Of a DNA stretch of 64,000 bases, positions 1 through 9,968 are shown piece after piece. Position 1 is the stretch's first letter, and the number at the start of each line of letters is the position of its first letter. A program made the position numbers and the translations under genes. Source of the DNA: Candidatus Thiothrix putei (lineage in GTDB: Bacteria > Pseudomonadota > Gammaproteobacteria > Thiotrichales > Thiotrichaceae); assembly GCA_029972225.1 (NCBI GenBank), contig CP124756.1:1966001-2030000 (forward strand), in the 5' to 3' direction. The notes below the pieces were generated by a model. It did no database searches. It was given only the letters and a program-made list of their open reading frames with translations, and was not told where the DNA came from.

Positions 1-38
1 GCTTTATTCGCACTTTGGCGGCTTAAGGTGAGCAATAT

Positions 39-71
39 CCCCCTAAGCTAATACGATTTATGGGGGGTTTT
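39..71 (+). terminator. Possible rho-independent terminator
   Basis: A run of five C (39-43) can pair with the six G at 62-67, and four T follow at once. The stem is short and purely G:C, with an 18-nt loop, so this is only a weak candidate. It would end a gene lying upstream of the window. Confidence 0.3.
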
Positions 72-117
72 ATGCTATGTTTGTATGACTAAAACCTAGC
101 ATGAATGAGGAGGATAA

Positions 118-567
118 ATGAAAGTCAAAGACATCATGAATACCAGCGTCAAAACCGCTAAGCCCAATACCCCGGTGCGTGATTTGGTCGAGGTTATGTG
201 CTTTAACAAGATCAGCGGTATGCCGGTCGTGGATGACAATAACAATGTCGTCGGCGTCGTTTCTGAAAAAGACGTGTTACGCAAGATGTTCCCTGACATC
301 TCCGAGGTTGCCAGTGAAGAGGGCGTGCCTGATTTCGAGAAGATGGAAAAAGGTTACAGTGATGCCTTGGGTTTGCAAGCCAGCGATTTGATGAGTAAGT
401 TGGTGGCATCTGCCAGCCCTGAAATGCCGTTGATGAAGGCGGTTTCTATCATGTGTGTGCAAAAAATTCGCCGTATTCCCGTGGTCGAAGCGGGTAAGTT
501 AGTGGGCATTATTAGCCTTGGCGATGTGCACAAAGCAATCTTCGCAAATTCTTTAAAAGGCGCTTGA
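118..567 (+). CDS. Tandem CBS-domain protein
   Basis: This is a 149-residue cytoplasmic protein made of two CBS domains. The first covers about residues 5-60 (MKVKDIMNTSVKTAKP, then SGMPVVDDNNNVVGVVSEKDVL). The second covers about residues 88-145 (LMSKLVASASPEMPL, then IRRIPVVEAGKLVGIISLGDV). Paired CBS domains form a Bateman module that usually binds adenine nucleotides or other small ligands. No enzyme domain is attached, so the partner and ligand are unknown. The start is secure because a strong GAGGAGG ribosome site lies seven bases before the ATG. The gene stands alone just upstream of a tRNA-Ala gene. Confidence 0.9.
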   Translation: MKVKDIMNTSVKTAKPNTPVRDLVEVMCFNKISGMPVVDDNNNVVGVVSEKDVLRKMFPDISEVASEEGVPDFEKMEKGYSDALGLQASDLMSKLVASASPEMPLMKAVSIMCVQKIRRIPVVEAGKLVGIISLGDVHKAIFANSLKGA

Positions 568-610
568 CAGAAACGGCGGATTCCTTCAGAATTCGCCTCT
601 CTTTCGCCGT

Positions 611-686
<76 letters not shown>

Positions 687-710
687 ATATTGACCGACGT
701 GAGAGTATTT

Positions 711-914
711 ATGGATCGTCTTGGTCGCTACAGCTTAATCACTGGTCTGGTGATAACAGTCGTAGGCTTAGTCTTCGGATTTGGCTTCATGTTTGCAGAC
801 AGCGATGAGTTGGCGAAAATGTTTTTACTGGCAGTGCCACTCGGTTTTTTAATAACATTTGCCGGGTTGTCTACCATCGTCATTTTCTCACCACGAGATA
901 ATGACACACAATAG
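711..914 (+). CDS. Small two-helix membrane protein
   Basis: This 67-residue protein has two predicted membrane helices, about residues 9-30 (LITGLVITVVGLVFGFGFMF) and 38-59 (KMFLLAVPLGFLITFAGLSTIV). A short acidic loop (ADSDE) joins them and the C-terminus is polar (SPRDNDTQ). I do not recognise the family. The ATG at 711 has a weak GTGAGAG ribosome site. A TTG at 690 would add seven residues but is less likely. It lies between tRNA-Ala and tRNA-Glu genes. That it is a real gene is inferred from its coherent hydrophobic pattern. Confidence 0.55.
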   Translation: MDRLGRYSLITGLVITVVGLVFGFGFMFADSDELAKMFLLAVPLGFLITFAGLSTIVIFSPRDNDTQ

Positions 915-934
915 GTTTGGAAGTTTACATCAGC

Positions 935-1010
935 GACCCTATCGTCTAGAGGCCTAGGACACGACCCTTTCACGGTTGTAACTGGGGTTCGAATCCCCAT
1001 AGGGTCGCCA
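935..1010 (+). tRNA. tRNA-Glu (anticodon TTC), copy 1
   Basis: A 76-nt cloverleaf with the typical tRNA-Glu D-arm (GTCTAGAGGCCTAGGAC), the anticodon loop CTTTCAC giving TTC, a T-arm with GGGGTTCGAATCCCC, and an encoded discriminator G plus CCA. The acceptor stem is GACCCTA/TAGGGTC. Confidence 0.97.
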
Positions 1011-1032
1011 CTTTTTTCAGGTTCACATCAGC

Positions 1033-1108
1033 GACCCTATCGTCTAGAGGCCTAGGACACGACCCTTTCACGGTTGTAACTGGGGTTCGAATCCCCATAG
1101 GGTCGCCA
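1033..1108 (+). tRNA. tRNA-Glu (anticodon TTC), copy 2
   Basis: This copy is identical in sequence to the tRNA-Glu 98 bp upstream. The duplication includes the flanks: both copies follow a near-identical CATCAGC tract and are followed by CTTTTTTC, so a whole 98-bp unit was duplicated. The T-tract after each copy could also act in termination. Confidence 0.97.
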
Positions 1109-1237
1109 CTTTTTTCTCGCTGCTCACTCCTTCTCCAATCAAACATTATCACAACATTGTTGTAACCTCTTTGCGCCGAAAAAGTCTATACTGGCATTCT
1201 ACACAATACATCTAGTCTTGCAGGGTGGAGAACAATA

Positions 1238-4200
1238 ATGGCTTATCAAATTCGTCGCGTGTTACCGTGGTTATGGCTGTGTCTGTTACTGTTACTCATG
1301 GGGCAGGCAAGGGCAGAAGAGCCTGTGTCAGTTGCTCCTAGCCCGCAATACAGCAATGAAGCCTTACTGACACAAATGCTGGTGGTGGATGTGTCTGAAC
1401 GTACTTTGGATACCAGCCCTGCCTTAGCCGTGACGTTTTCACAAGATTTGAACCCGACGGCAGATTACAACACCTTCATTACCTTAACAGCTAACGGCAA
1501 AATGGTCGAAGGTAGTTGGGTAATGACGAATGAGACACGCCGTTTATTTTTCAGTAATATCAAGCCACAAACCGATTACCGTGTGCAAATTAGACCGGGT
1601 TTAACCAGTAAAAACGGTCTGCAATTGCAAAAACCCTATGATACTAATCTTAAAACCCGTGATATTAGCCCTGCGTTTGATTTTGCCACCACAGGCAGTA
1701 TTTTGCCTGCGAAATTAACGGGTGGTTTACCGATTCGGGTGGTGAATGTGCCAGAGTTGGATATTGAATTTCTGCGGGTGCAACCAGAAAAATTGCCAGA
1801 TATGCTGAAAACAATCAGTTTAGGGGGGCGCTTGTCGCAGTGGCAATTGGAAGAAATCCATGCAGTGACAGAAAGTGTTTATTCCCGCCGCTATGTCACC
1901 GATGCCAAGTTGAATGCGCGTACTTCGATGTTGATTCCGGTAGAAGATATTCAAGAGTTGAAAACGCCGGGCGTGTATTTTGCCGTAATGCGGGAACCGG
2001 GGCGTTTTAACGATGAGGCTTACCGCATTACGCAGTTCGTTGTCACGAATATTGGTTTACATGTGCGTTTGTACGCGCGTGGGTTGGAGGTTTTCGCCAA
2101 TGCTTTGGATACGGGAAAACCGTTGTCTGGGGTTCAATTGAAATTGCAAGGCGAAAAAGAGGCTTTGACGCTGGAAACGGATGAGGAAGGACGTGTCAGT
2201 TTTGAACATCGGCCTGGCGGCGATTTATTGCTAACGGCGCAACAGGAAACACAGTTTGCTTTCTTGGATTTACGTGAAGCGGCGTTGGATTTGTCAGAAT
2301 ACGCAGTAACAGGCTTGCCTGATAAACCCATTGCGCCGTTTATTTACAGTACACGTGATCTATTCCGGCCCGGTGAAGCGATGGATTTATCTGTGCTGTT
2401 ACGTGACCGTGATGGTCAGGCCGTTTCAGCAAAGAATCTGAATTTACGCATCGTCCGCCCTGATACAAAATTGTTGTTGGAAGAAAACTTGCTTGCGGCT
2501 AACGCTGAGTTGGGTTTTTTTACGTATCGCTTACCGATTCCTGTTGATGCTCCCACAGGGACATGGAAAGCGGAAGTTCGCATTAATGCTAAAGATGTTG
2601 CGCCTGTTAGCAGTTTTACGTTTCATGTAGAAGACTTCATGCCCGAACGCATGAAGTTGACCTTAACTGCCGAAAATAAATTACTGACTGCTGGTGAAAA
2701 GCTCGTTGTGGCGGCGCAGGGGGACTATTTATATGGTGCGCCTGCCAGTGGCAATAAATTGACAGCGGTGCGTACTGTCAGTGTGAATCGTCACCCCTTG
2801 CCAGCATTCAACGATTATTATTTTGGTGATCCTCGTGATGAAAAACTGATTAGTCGTGAAGATTTACCAGAAATTTCCTTAAATGAAACGGGTGGTGGCT
2901 TTGTGGAAAGTCCTGCTTTGGTGGGAAAAATCAGTTCTCCGCTGACTTTGAGCGTTATCGGTAGTCTGCATGAAACAGGTGGACGTAGTGTCACCCGTAA
3001 GCTAGATGTGCCATTTTGGCCGACTCAGAATTTGGTGGGGATTCGCCCCTTATTCAGCAAAGACACGGTTGCTGATAATGGTGAAGCGGGTTTTGAGTTG
3101 GTGCGCCTCAATGCACAAGGGCAGCCCGCCCCAGCAACCCAAGCGCTTGCGGTGACGTTGGTAAGAGAAGAAAAAGACTATTTCTGGGAATACAACAATG
3201 CTGAAGGCTGGCAACGTAAGGATATTTCCAGTGAATACCCGATTTTACAGCAAAAACTGACATTGGATGCAGCGGCACGAGGTAAAGCTGTGTTTGCTGT
3301 GCAATATGGTCACTATCGTTTAGAAGTGGAAGACGCTGAGACAGGTTTGAAAGCGGTTTACCCCTTTCATGCAGGTTGGGATTGGGAGCAAGACGCGAAT
3401 AATGCAGCACGCCCTGACCAGATTGAATTAGCTTTAGATAAAGCGAAATATCAGGCTGGTGATGTGGTCAAGTTAACCATAACGCCGCCTAGTGCGGGTG
3501 AAGCCATTGTTGCCGTGGAGGGTGAGTCACTCTTATGGTCGAAGCGAGTAACCTTGCCAGCAGAAGGCTCAATTGTGGAGATTCCGGTGAGTCAGGAATG
3601 GAATCGCCACGACTTGTACATCACGGTGACTTCCTTCCGCCCAGCCAGTAGCCAGCAAAAGATCGCACCTAATCGCGCCTTGGGTGTGATTTTCTTGCCG
3701 CTTGACCGGGAACAACGGCGCTTGAATCTCAGTATTGAGGCCGCAGAAAAAGTCTTGCCAGAACAAACTACCACTGTCACCGTGAGTGCAGACAATCTCA
3801 GTGGAGAAAAAGCAATAGTCACGTTGGCGGCAGTGGATGCGGGGGTGTTGAGCATTACCGATTTTAAGGCACCAGACCCATTGGCCTTTTATTTCTCACA
3901 GCATCAATATACGACCAGCCTGTATGATGCTTACGGCAAAATCATTGAAGGTGTTGAAGGTACGCCATTACGTCAACGTTTTGGGGGAGATGCGAGTGCA
4001 CGACGTGGTGGTGCTTTGGGGCAAGCAGATGTGCATATCGTCTCGCTATTCAGTGGTGCTGTAGCATTTGATGCCGCAGGTAAAGCAAAAATTGAACTGC
4101 CATTACCCGGCTTTGATGGGACATTACGCTTGATGGCGGTTGCCGCAACAGAAGATCGTTTTGGTAGCGCCGAGCGTGAGATGAAAGTAGCCTCTCCGGT

Positions 4201-6103
4201 TGTGGCGAATCTTGCTGCACCGCGTTTTCTTGCCGCTGGTGACAGCAGTTTCTTGACGGTGGATGTGAATAATACAACGACTGAAGCGCAAGTTGTGAAG
4301 CTGAAACTCAGCAGTAATGATTTATTATCCGGCGTGGCGGATACACGAGAACTTATTTTAGCGGCGGGTAAGCGTGAAACCTTGCGATTACCTGTATCGG
4401 CTCAACAAGCTTTCGGGCGTGGGCAAATTAATCTGGAGCTGACGGGAAAAGGCTTTACGGCGAGACGCCAAGTTCAAGTCGCAGTGCGTCCTGCCTACCC
4501 TGCACAATACTTTTCACAAAACAGTGAGTTAAGTGCAGGTGAAATCTTAACGTTGGATGCCACAACGATTCAACAGTATCAGGCAGCAGGTTTGCAAGCG
4601 AGTTTGAGTTTGGCGGCGACCCCACCGTTACCTTTGCGGAGTGCTTTGCAAGGCTTGTTACAGTACCCCTATGGTTGTTTGGAACAAACGACCAGCAGTG
4701 CATGGCCTTACTTGTTTTTGGACGCGAACGTCTCTGAAGCGTTGGGTTTAGAACCCTTGGAAATGAAGGAGCGCAATGAGCGGGTGAATGCGGCGTTATT
4801 ACGTCTTGCAGGAATGCAATTAGCTAACGGTGGTTTCACCTTGTGGGGTGATGCGAACGGTGGGCAGGAAGAATATTGGCTAACACCGTATGTGGTGGAT
4901 TTTTTGCTGGATGCCAAAGAACAAGGCTTTATCGTGCCTGAGTGGTTGTTACAGCGAGCACTTCAGAATTTGGAAGAACGTTTGCAGGAGGGTGAAGATG
5001 CGGCGGAGAGCCGTTATGCGTTTTCGGACATGCCTGCACACTTGGATTTTGCGGCACGTGCCTACGCTGGGTATGTGTTGTCACGCGTAAAGCGTGCGTC
5101 ACCAGGAACGCTAAAAGTGATGTATGAAAAAGATGTGAGTAAAGCGGCTTCTGGTTTGCCCTTGGTGCATTTGGGGTTGGCGCTTCAGATGATGCCGGGA
5201 GGGGATAAAACACGCAGCGAGGATGCGATTCAGCGTGGCTTAGCAATGGTTCGTGATGAACAAAAGTACCTTGGTGATTATGGCAGTAGCTTACGGGATC
5301 AGGCGGCGGTGCTGTATTTGTTACTGCGCCACAAAGCCAAGCTGCCACAACTGGCGACTGAAATAAATCAGTTGGTAGAGTTGTTGCATAACCGTACTTA
5401 TTTCAGCACGCAAGAGCAACTCTTTACCTTGTTGGCTGGCTTAAAGGTACAAGAAAAGGCTAAAACGGGTTGGCAAGCTACACTGACAGTAGGCAATGAC
5501 ACGGTGGATTTGTCGGGTAGTAGTACGCAATACCGTTCCTTAAGTGCTGACGATTTCCAGCAAGGTATTCGGGTGACGGCTAAAGAGCCGCTGTATGTGG
5601 CTTTGAGTGTGGATGGTTACCCGAATACAGTACCTGCACCCGACAGTGACCCGATTGAGATACAACGGAGTTGGTACAGTTTGGATGGTAAAAAAGTAGC
5701 GCCAGATGGGATTAAAACGGGTGCATTATTGTTGACCCATCTTATGGTGAGTAGCAATAGTGATATTAACGATGCACTGGTTGCGGATTTATTGCCTGCT
5801 GGATTTGAGATTGAAAATACCAACTTGTCGAATAACGAATCGTTAGAAGGTTTGCAATTGGAGGGGATGGATAAGCCTGTACTGGAGTTGTTGGGTAGTA
5901 GTGAATTGCGTACTCAGGAGTTCCGTGACGATCGTTATGTGGCGGCTTTGCCATTGAGAGCTAAAACGCGCCATCATCTCTTTTATTTGGTGCGGGTGGT
6001 GTCAGCCGGACGCTTTGCTGTACCGCCGCCGTATGCGGAAGATATGTATCGACCGGAACTGAATGGTTTAGGTGCTGTGCCGTCTGCATTGGTGATTCCG
6101 TAA
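1238..6103 (+). CDS. yfhM: Bacterial alpha-2-macroglobulin (YfhM-like)
   Basis: This 1621-residue envelope protein is close in length to E. coli YfhM. Residues 1-26 form a signal peptide ending GQARA before EE. There is no lipobox cysteine, so it is probably periplasmic rather than a lipoprotein. Macroglobulin-like beta domains fill the first 1100 residues, and an ARRGG bait-like stretch lies near residue 930. The thioester motif CLEQ (Cys1147 to Gln1150, in YGCLEQTT) opens the alpha-helical complement-like domain. Family knowledge: these proteins trap attacking proteases through the thioester and work with penicillin-binding protein 1C, which repairs the wall. Here pbpC starts 12 bp downstream, so the two are surely one operon. 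A GGTGGAG ribosome site precedes the ATG. Confidence 0.95.
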   Translation: MAYQIRRVLPWLWLCLLLLLMGQARAEEPVSVAPSPQYSNEALLTQMLVVDVSERTLDTSPALAVTFSQDLNPTADYNTFITLTANGKMVEGSWVMTNETRRLFFSNIKPQTDYRVQIRPGLTSKNGLQLQKPYDTNLKTRDISPAFDFATTGSILPAKLTGGLPIRVVNVPELDIEFLRVQPEKLPDMLKTISLGGRLSQWQLEEIHAVTESVYSRRYVTDAKLNARTSMLIPVEDIQELKTPGVYFAVMREPGRFNDEAYRITQFVVTNIGLHVRLYARGLEVFANALDTGKPLSGVQLKLQGEKEALTLETDEEGRVSFEHRPGGDLLLTAQQETQFAFLDLREAALDLSEYAVTGLPDKPIAPFIYSTRDLFRPGEAMDLSVLLRDRDGQAVSAKNLNLRIVRPDTKLLLEENLLAANAELGFFTYRLPIPVDAPTGTWKAEVRINAKDVAPVSSFTFHVEDFMPERMKLTLTAENKLLTAGEKLVVAAQGDYLYGAPASGNKLTAVRTVSVNRHPLPAFNDYYFGDPRDEKLISREDLPEISLNETGGGFVESPALVGKISSPLTLSVIGSLHETGGRSVTRKLDVPFWPTQNLVGIRPLFSKDTVADNGEAGFELVRLNAQGQPAPATQALAVTLVREEKDYFWEYNNAEGWQRKDISSEYPILQQKLTLDAAARGKAVFAVQYGHYRLEVEDAETGLKAVYPFHAGWDWEQDANNAARPDQIELALDKAKYQAGDVVKLTITPPSAGEAIVAVEGESLLWSKRVTLPAEGSIVEIPVSQEWNRHDLYITVTSFRPASSQQKIAPNRALGVIFLPLDREQRRLNLSIEAAEKVLPEQTTTVTVSADNLSGEKAIVTLAAVDAGVLSITDFKAPDPLAFYFSQHQYTTSLYDAYGKIIEGVEGTPLRQRFGGDASARRGGALGQADVHIVSLFSGAVAFDAAGKAKIELPLPGFDGTLRLMAVAATEDRFGSAEREMKVASPVVANLAAPRFLAAGDSSFLTVDVNNTTTEAQVVKLKLSSNDLLSGVADTRELILAAGKRETLRLPVSAQQAFGRGQINLELTGKGFTARRQVQVAVRPAYPAQYFSQNSELSAGEILTLDATTIQQYQAAGLQASLSLAATPPLPLRSALQGLLQYPYGCLEQTTSSAWPYLFLDANVSEALGLEPLEMKERNERVNAALLRLAGMQLANGGFTLWGDANGGQEEYWLTPYVVDFLLDAKEQGFIVPEWLLQRALQNLEERLQEGEDAAESRYAFSDMPAHLDFAARAYAGYVLSRVKRASPGTLKVMYEKDVSKAASGLPLVHLGLALQMMPGGDKTRSEDAIQRGLAMVRDEQKYLGDYGSSLRDQAAVLYLLLRHKAKLPQLATEINQLVELLHNRTYFSTQEQLFTLLAGLKVQEKAKTGWQATLTVGNDTVDLSGSSTQYRSLSADDFQQGIRVTAKEPLYVALSVDGYPNTVPAPDSDPIEIQRSWYSLDGKKVAPDGIKTGALLLTHLMVSSNSDINDALVADLLPAGFEIENTNLSNNESLEGLQLEGMDKPVLELLGSSELRTQEFRDDRYVAALPLRAKTRHHLFYLVRVVSAGRFAVPPPYAEDMYRPELNGLGAVPSALVIP

Positions 6104-6115
6104 GAGGGAGCCTTA

Positions 6116-8452
6116 ATGCGTCGTTACCTGATCAGGCTGGGAGCCTCGGTATTGGTTTGCCTATTGCTGTTTATGTTGGCAGATCGGGTATGGCGATTAC
6201 CAGAGCCTGAGCGGGTACGCAGCGTGTTGATTCTGGCGCAAGACCGCACGCCGTTACGTGCATTTGCCGATAATGAAGGGGTGTGGCGCTATCCGGTGAC
6301 GTTGGATGAGGTTTCACCCTTGTATGTTGAGGCTTTGCTGACATACGAAGACCGTTGGTTTTACCAGCATCCGGGGATTAATCCATTTGCTTTGCTACGG
6401 GCTGGCTGGCAATGGTTGCAAGGTGGGCAAGTTATTTCGGGTGGCTCTACCTTAACCATGCAAGTAGCACGGATTCTGGATCCCCATGAACGTACTGTTG
6501 CTGGAAAAATTCAGCAGATGTTCCGTGCGTTGCAATTGGAATGGCATTATAGCAAAACAGAAATTCTGACTTTTTATCTCAATCTTGCGCCGTTTGGTGG
6601 ACCTATTGAAGGGGTGCAGACAGCCAGTTTTGCATGGTTGCATAAACCTGCCTTGGCCTTGAGTCATGCGGAGGCGGCATTGTTAGCGGTCTTACCCCAA
6701 GCACCCTCGCGCTTGCGCCCTGATCGTTCTCCTGAGTTGGCACAACGTTACCGTGATAAAGTGTTGCGGCGTATGGCTACGCAAGGTGTTTGGCAACAGG
6801 AAATCGTGGACGATGCCATGCTTGAGCCAGTGATGAAGCTGCGTTTTCAACAGCCACTGAAAGCACCGTTGTTTGCACAACGCATGAAAGCACGGGCGTT
6901 TGCAGCAAAGGTATCACGGTTACAGACGACACTGGATGCCAATACACAGTGGGTCGTTGATAATGTATTGCGTAACCGTGTGAACAGTTTGCCAGAGAAA
7001 GCGTCCATCGGTGTATTGGTCGTTGAAAATCGTACCGGTTACGTGCGGGCGTATGCGGGGTCGGCTAATTTTCATGATGCTGAGCGTTTTGGGCATGTGG
7101 ACATGGTGCAAGCTGTGCGTTCGCCGGGGTCAACATTGAAACCGTTTTTATACGGCATGGCACTGGATGATGGCTTGGTGCATTCTGCCAGTTTATTGAG
7201 TGATGTGCCGCTGAAGTTGAACGATTATGCGCCGCAGAACTTTTTCCGGCATTTTTCGGGGGCGGTTAGCGTGGCACAAGCCTTACAGCAATCCCTGAAT
7301 GTTCCGGCAGTGGATGTGTTGCAACGCTTAACACCCAGCGTGTTCGTGGCGCGGTTACGTAATGGTGGCGTCGTCATCAGTTTTCCTGAACAAGCTGAAC
7401 CGAATTTGAGTGTGATTTTGGGGGGAGCAGGCACAACGTTGGAAGATTTAGTGCGTGGTTTTACTTCACTAGCACGTGGTGGGGTTAGCATCAAACCCCG
7501 ATTTGTCGAAGATGATCCGCTGGAAGAACGAAGGGTATTGTCAGAAGGGGCTGCATGGATTATTCAGGAGATATTACGGGCGATTCCTCCACCAGAAGGC
7601 AGCACGAATGCAGTAGGTGTGGCATGGAAGACCGGGACTAGTTACGGTTTTCGGGATGCTTGGGCGATTGGAGTCAGTGATAGCCATACGGTAGGCGTGT
7701 GGACAGGGCGGCCTGATGGCACGCCATTACCCGGTCGTTTAGGTGTCGCGGCAGCCGGACCTATTTTGTTTGATGTGTTTCGGGCATTGCCTAATGGTGT
7801 AGATGTTAAGGCGCGTCGTCGCCCTGCTACAGTGATGCAGACAGACATTTGCTGGCCTTTGGGGGAGAGTGCGGCGCAAACGTCCGCTGAACATTGTCAT
7901 GTGCGTCAGCAAGCGTGGATTTTGGATGGCAATATTCCAGCGACTTTACCGCATTTGCGGCAGCACTCTTGGTCAGCCGGATTGCAGACCTACTGGGTTA
8001 ACCCCGTAACAGGATTGCGGGTAACGGCAGCCTGCAATACGTCTGAACGCAGTGCCCGGCAGGTCGCACAGTGGCCGTTGGAGTTGCACCCGTGGTTGGC
8101 GAATCATGTGTTGGAAAAAATACGCTTACCGGATTTTGATCCTAGTTGTCCACCCGGCAGCGAATATCAGAGTGGGACACAACTGGCTATTCGTAACTTA
8201 GATGCTAGTAGCCTGTTGTATTTACCCAAAGACCTTACTGGGCAGCTAGGTAAGGGTGTGACCTTGGATTTGTCTGCGGAAGGTGGCGAAGGGCAATATT
8301 TTTGGCTAGTTAATGGTGAGCCAGCAGGCGTTGATACTAAGCGTGGTGGTTTACGTTATACCTTTACACGGGCAGGTGATTATGAACTGACGGTATTTGA
8401 TGCGGCTGGCTCTGTCGATAAAGTGAGTATTCGAGTCATTAGCCAACCGTAA
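6116..8452 (+). CDS. pbpC: Penicillin-binding protein 1C
   Basis: This 778-residue bifunctional peptidoglycan synthase is anchored by one N-terminal membrane helix (residues about 7-23). The glycosyltransferase (GT51) domain follows, with the EDRWFYQHPGINP motif holding the catalytic glutamate and GGSTLTMQVAR. The transpeptidase domain has the active serine in SPGSTLKPF (Ser339, SxxK) and the KTGTSYGFRDAW box. The last 90 residues match the C-terminal domain special to PBP1C. It polymerises and cross-links peptidoglycan at the inner membrane, probably as wall repair partnered with the upstream alpha-2-macroglobulin. The ribosome site GAGGGAG overlaps the end of that gene. It converges with the histidine kinase gene 16 bp away. 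Confidence 0.95.
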   Translation: MRRYLIRLGASVLVCLLLFMLADRVWRLPEPERVRSVLILAQDRTPLRAFADNEGVWRYPVTLDEVSPLYVEALLTYEDRWFYQHPGINPFALLRAGWQWLQGGQVISGGSTLTMQVARILDPHERTVAGKIQQMFRALQLEWHYSKTEILTFYLNLAPFGGPIEGVQTASFAWLHKPALALSHAEAALLAVLPQAPSRLRPDRSPELAQRYRDKVLRRMATQGVWQQEIVDDAMLEPVMKLRFQQPLKAPLFAQRMKARAFAAKVSRLQTTLDANTQWVVDNVLRNRVNSLPEKASIGVLVVENRTGYVRAYAGSANFHDAERFGHVDMVQAVRSPGSTLKPFLYGMALDDGLVHSASLLSDVPLKLNDYAPQNFFRHFSGAVSVAQALQQSLNVPAVDVLQRLTPSVFVARLRNGGVVISFPEQAEPNLSVILGGAGTTLEDLVRGFTSLARGGVSIKPRFVEDDPLEERRVLSEGAAWIIQEILRAIPPPEGSTNAVGVAWKTGTSYGFRDAWAIGVSDSHTVGVWTGRPDGTPLPGRLGVAAAGPILFDVFRALPNGVDVKARRRPATVMQTDICWPLGESAAQTSAEHCHVRQQAWILDGNIPATLPHLRQHSWSAGLQTYWVNPVTGLRVTAACNTSERSARQVAQWPLELHPWLANHVLEKIRLPDFDPSCPPGSEYQSGTQLAIRNLDASSLLYLPKDLTGQLGKGVTLDLSAEGGEGQYFWLVNGEPAGVDTKRGGLRYTFTRAGDYELTVFDAAGSVDKVSIRVISQP

Positions 8453-8468
8453 GTACAGCATTGTGTTG

Positions 8469-9944
8469 TTATACCGGCAGGTGCAAACGTACCCGTGCGC
8501 CAACGTAGGGAGAGACTAGCAATTCAATTTTGCCGCCAATGGCAGAAACAATTTCGGTGCTGACAGCCATACCAATACCTTGACCATCACTCTTACTATC
8601 TTCACGAATACCACGCTGCAAGAGTTTATCCGGGTTGTTGATCGGAAAGCCTAATCCATCATCATCAATATCAATAATTAGCATATTGTTATCATGGTGT
8701 GCAGAGATTTCTACAATATCTTTACAGAAACGGCAGGCATTGTTGAGTAGGTTGCCAAACAATTCCATCATGTCTTCAGCATCCATACGGCACTTGGCAT
8801 ATTCGTCGACATTGATGCGAATCTCAAAGTGTTTATCACGGTAAACTTTCTGCAAGGTTTCGCGTAGTCGGAACAACACAGGGCGTACTGGCTGGGACAA
8901 AATCATCGCGCCTTGGTTGGTCACCATGGCGCGGCGTAACTGATGTCCAATGATTTCGCGAATACGTTCAATTTGTGACTCGAATACCGTCGTGGCTATC
9001 TTGATTTGGGTATCAGGGTTAGCATCGCGTCGTAATTGATCAAGCTGATTTTGCATCGTCGTGAGCGGTGTTTTGATGCTGTGTGCCAAGTCATCTAACG
9101 TGTCTTTATAGCGCTGTTTTTGGCCTTTTTCATAGCTGAGTAAGCCATTTAGGGCATTTTTGACGGGAAGCAGTTCTTCAGGATAATGGTCACTGATACT
9201 GTCTTTATCACCGGCTTCAATCGCTTTAACTTCGTTTTCAAATTCTTTGATGGGGGCAACAACCCAAAAACTCAAGGCCAGTTGCGCAATCAGAACGAGT
9301 ACGGCGGATAGGAATAACAACACGGCAAATTTTTGCCGCATGTCCTGCATTTCCTTTTGAATGTCAGCAATGGAAACGCCTAAAACAAATTGGAACGTCC
9401 CGTATTCTGGATGAAGGAAGCTTTGAATCGCGAGTAAATATTCTTGAGAGTATGTTTGTTGAAGTGTCTGATTTTCTACTAACTTATTGGGATCTTTGGG
9501 AGGTAAGGGCTTTAATTGATCAAACGTTGGTTCAAAACTAACCGGGATATTTTTCTTAATGTTGAAGCGCAGCAGGTAGTCATCTTCCATTTGCTGATCT
9601 GGCTTGCCCATTGAAGATGCAGTCCAAACAATATCATTATCATTAGTATTTGTGTCGATGATGTAAGCAAAACGGTTTTGCTCCGCATCGTCTAATTTAC
9701 GAAGGCGAATCATTTCCTTCATTTTTTCTTTCATATCCTCATCATCGGCTAATGGTGAGAATTTTCCATCTGAAAAGTTGAGATAGCCTAAAACATCATA
9801 GGAGGTTTCCCTAAGTTCTACTTTTTTTTGATCTATTTTATAGCTATAGGAAAACCAGTGCAGCATCCCGCCGAGCATCAGAATACCGACCATAATAACG
9901 CCAAACCCACTGATGAGTTGGCGGCTACGTAATGAACTGAGCAT
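8469..9944 (-). CDS. PhoQ-like sensor histidine kinase
   Basis: A 491-residue inner-membrane kinase. A membrane helix at about residues 11-33 is followed by an acidic periplasmic sensor region (about 35-205), a second helix (about 206-231), and a HAMP-like linker. The DHp motif LAHSIKTPLTTM has the phospho-accepting His288. The C-terminal HATPase domain has N (NLLNNACRF), G1 (DIDDDGLGFP) and G2 (GQGIGMAV) boxes. LAHS(I/L)KTPL is typical of the PhoQ group, which senses divalent cations or envelope stress, but the signal here is not known. The matching response regulator lies upstream on the same strand. An IS630-type element now sits between the two, so this gene may be less well expressed or use another promoter. 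Confidence 0.9.
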   Translation of the reverse strand: MLSSLRSRQLISGFGVIMVGILMLGGMLHWFSYSYKIDQKKVELRETSYDVLGYLNFSDGKFSPLADDEDMKEKMKEMIRLRKLDDAEQNRFAYIIDTNTNDNDIVWTASSMGKPDQQMEDDYLLRFNIKKNIPVSFEPTFDQLKPLPPKDPNKLVENQTLQQTYSQEYLLAIQSFLHPEYGTFQFVLGVSIADIQKEMQDMRQKFAVLLFLSAVLVLIAQLALSFWVVAPIKEFENEVKAIEAGDKDSISDHYPEELLPVKNALNGLLSYEKGQKQRYKDTLDDLAHSIKTPLTTMQNQLDQLRRDANPDTQIKIATTVFESQIERIREIIGHQLRRAMVTNQGAMILSQPVRPVLFRLRETLQKVYRDKHFEIRINVDEYAKCRMDAEDMMELFGNLLNNACRFCKDIVEISAHHDNNMLIIDIDDDGLGFPINNPDKLLQRGIREDSKSDGQGIGMAVSTEIVSAIGGKIELLVSPYVGARVRLHLPV

Positions 9945-9968
9945 AAGGATGCCTACCGAGTATTCGTA

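Noticed and set aside
4929..5348. A 139-codon open frame antisense to yfhM.
   Set aside because: It lies wholly inside the clear alpha-2-macroglobulin gene, has low-complexity composition (His/Pro/Thr) and no ribosome site.
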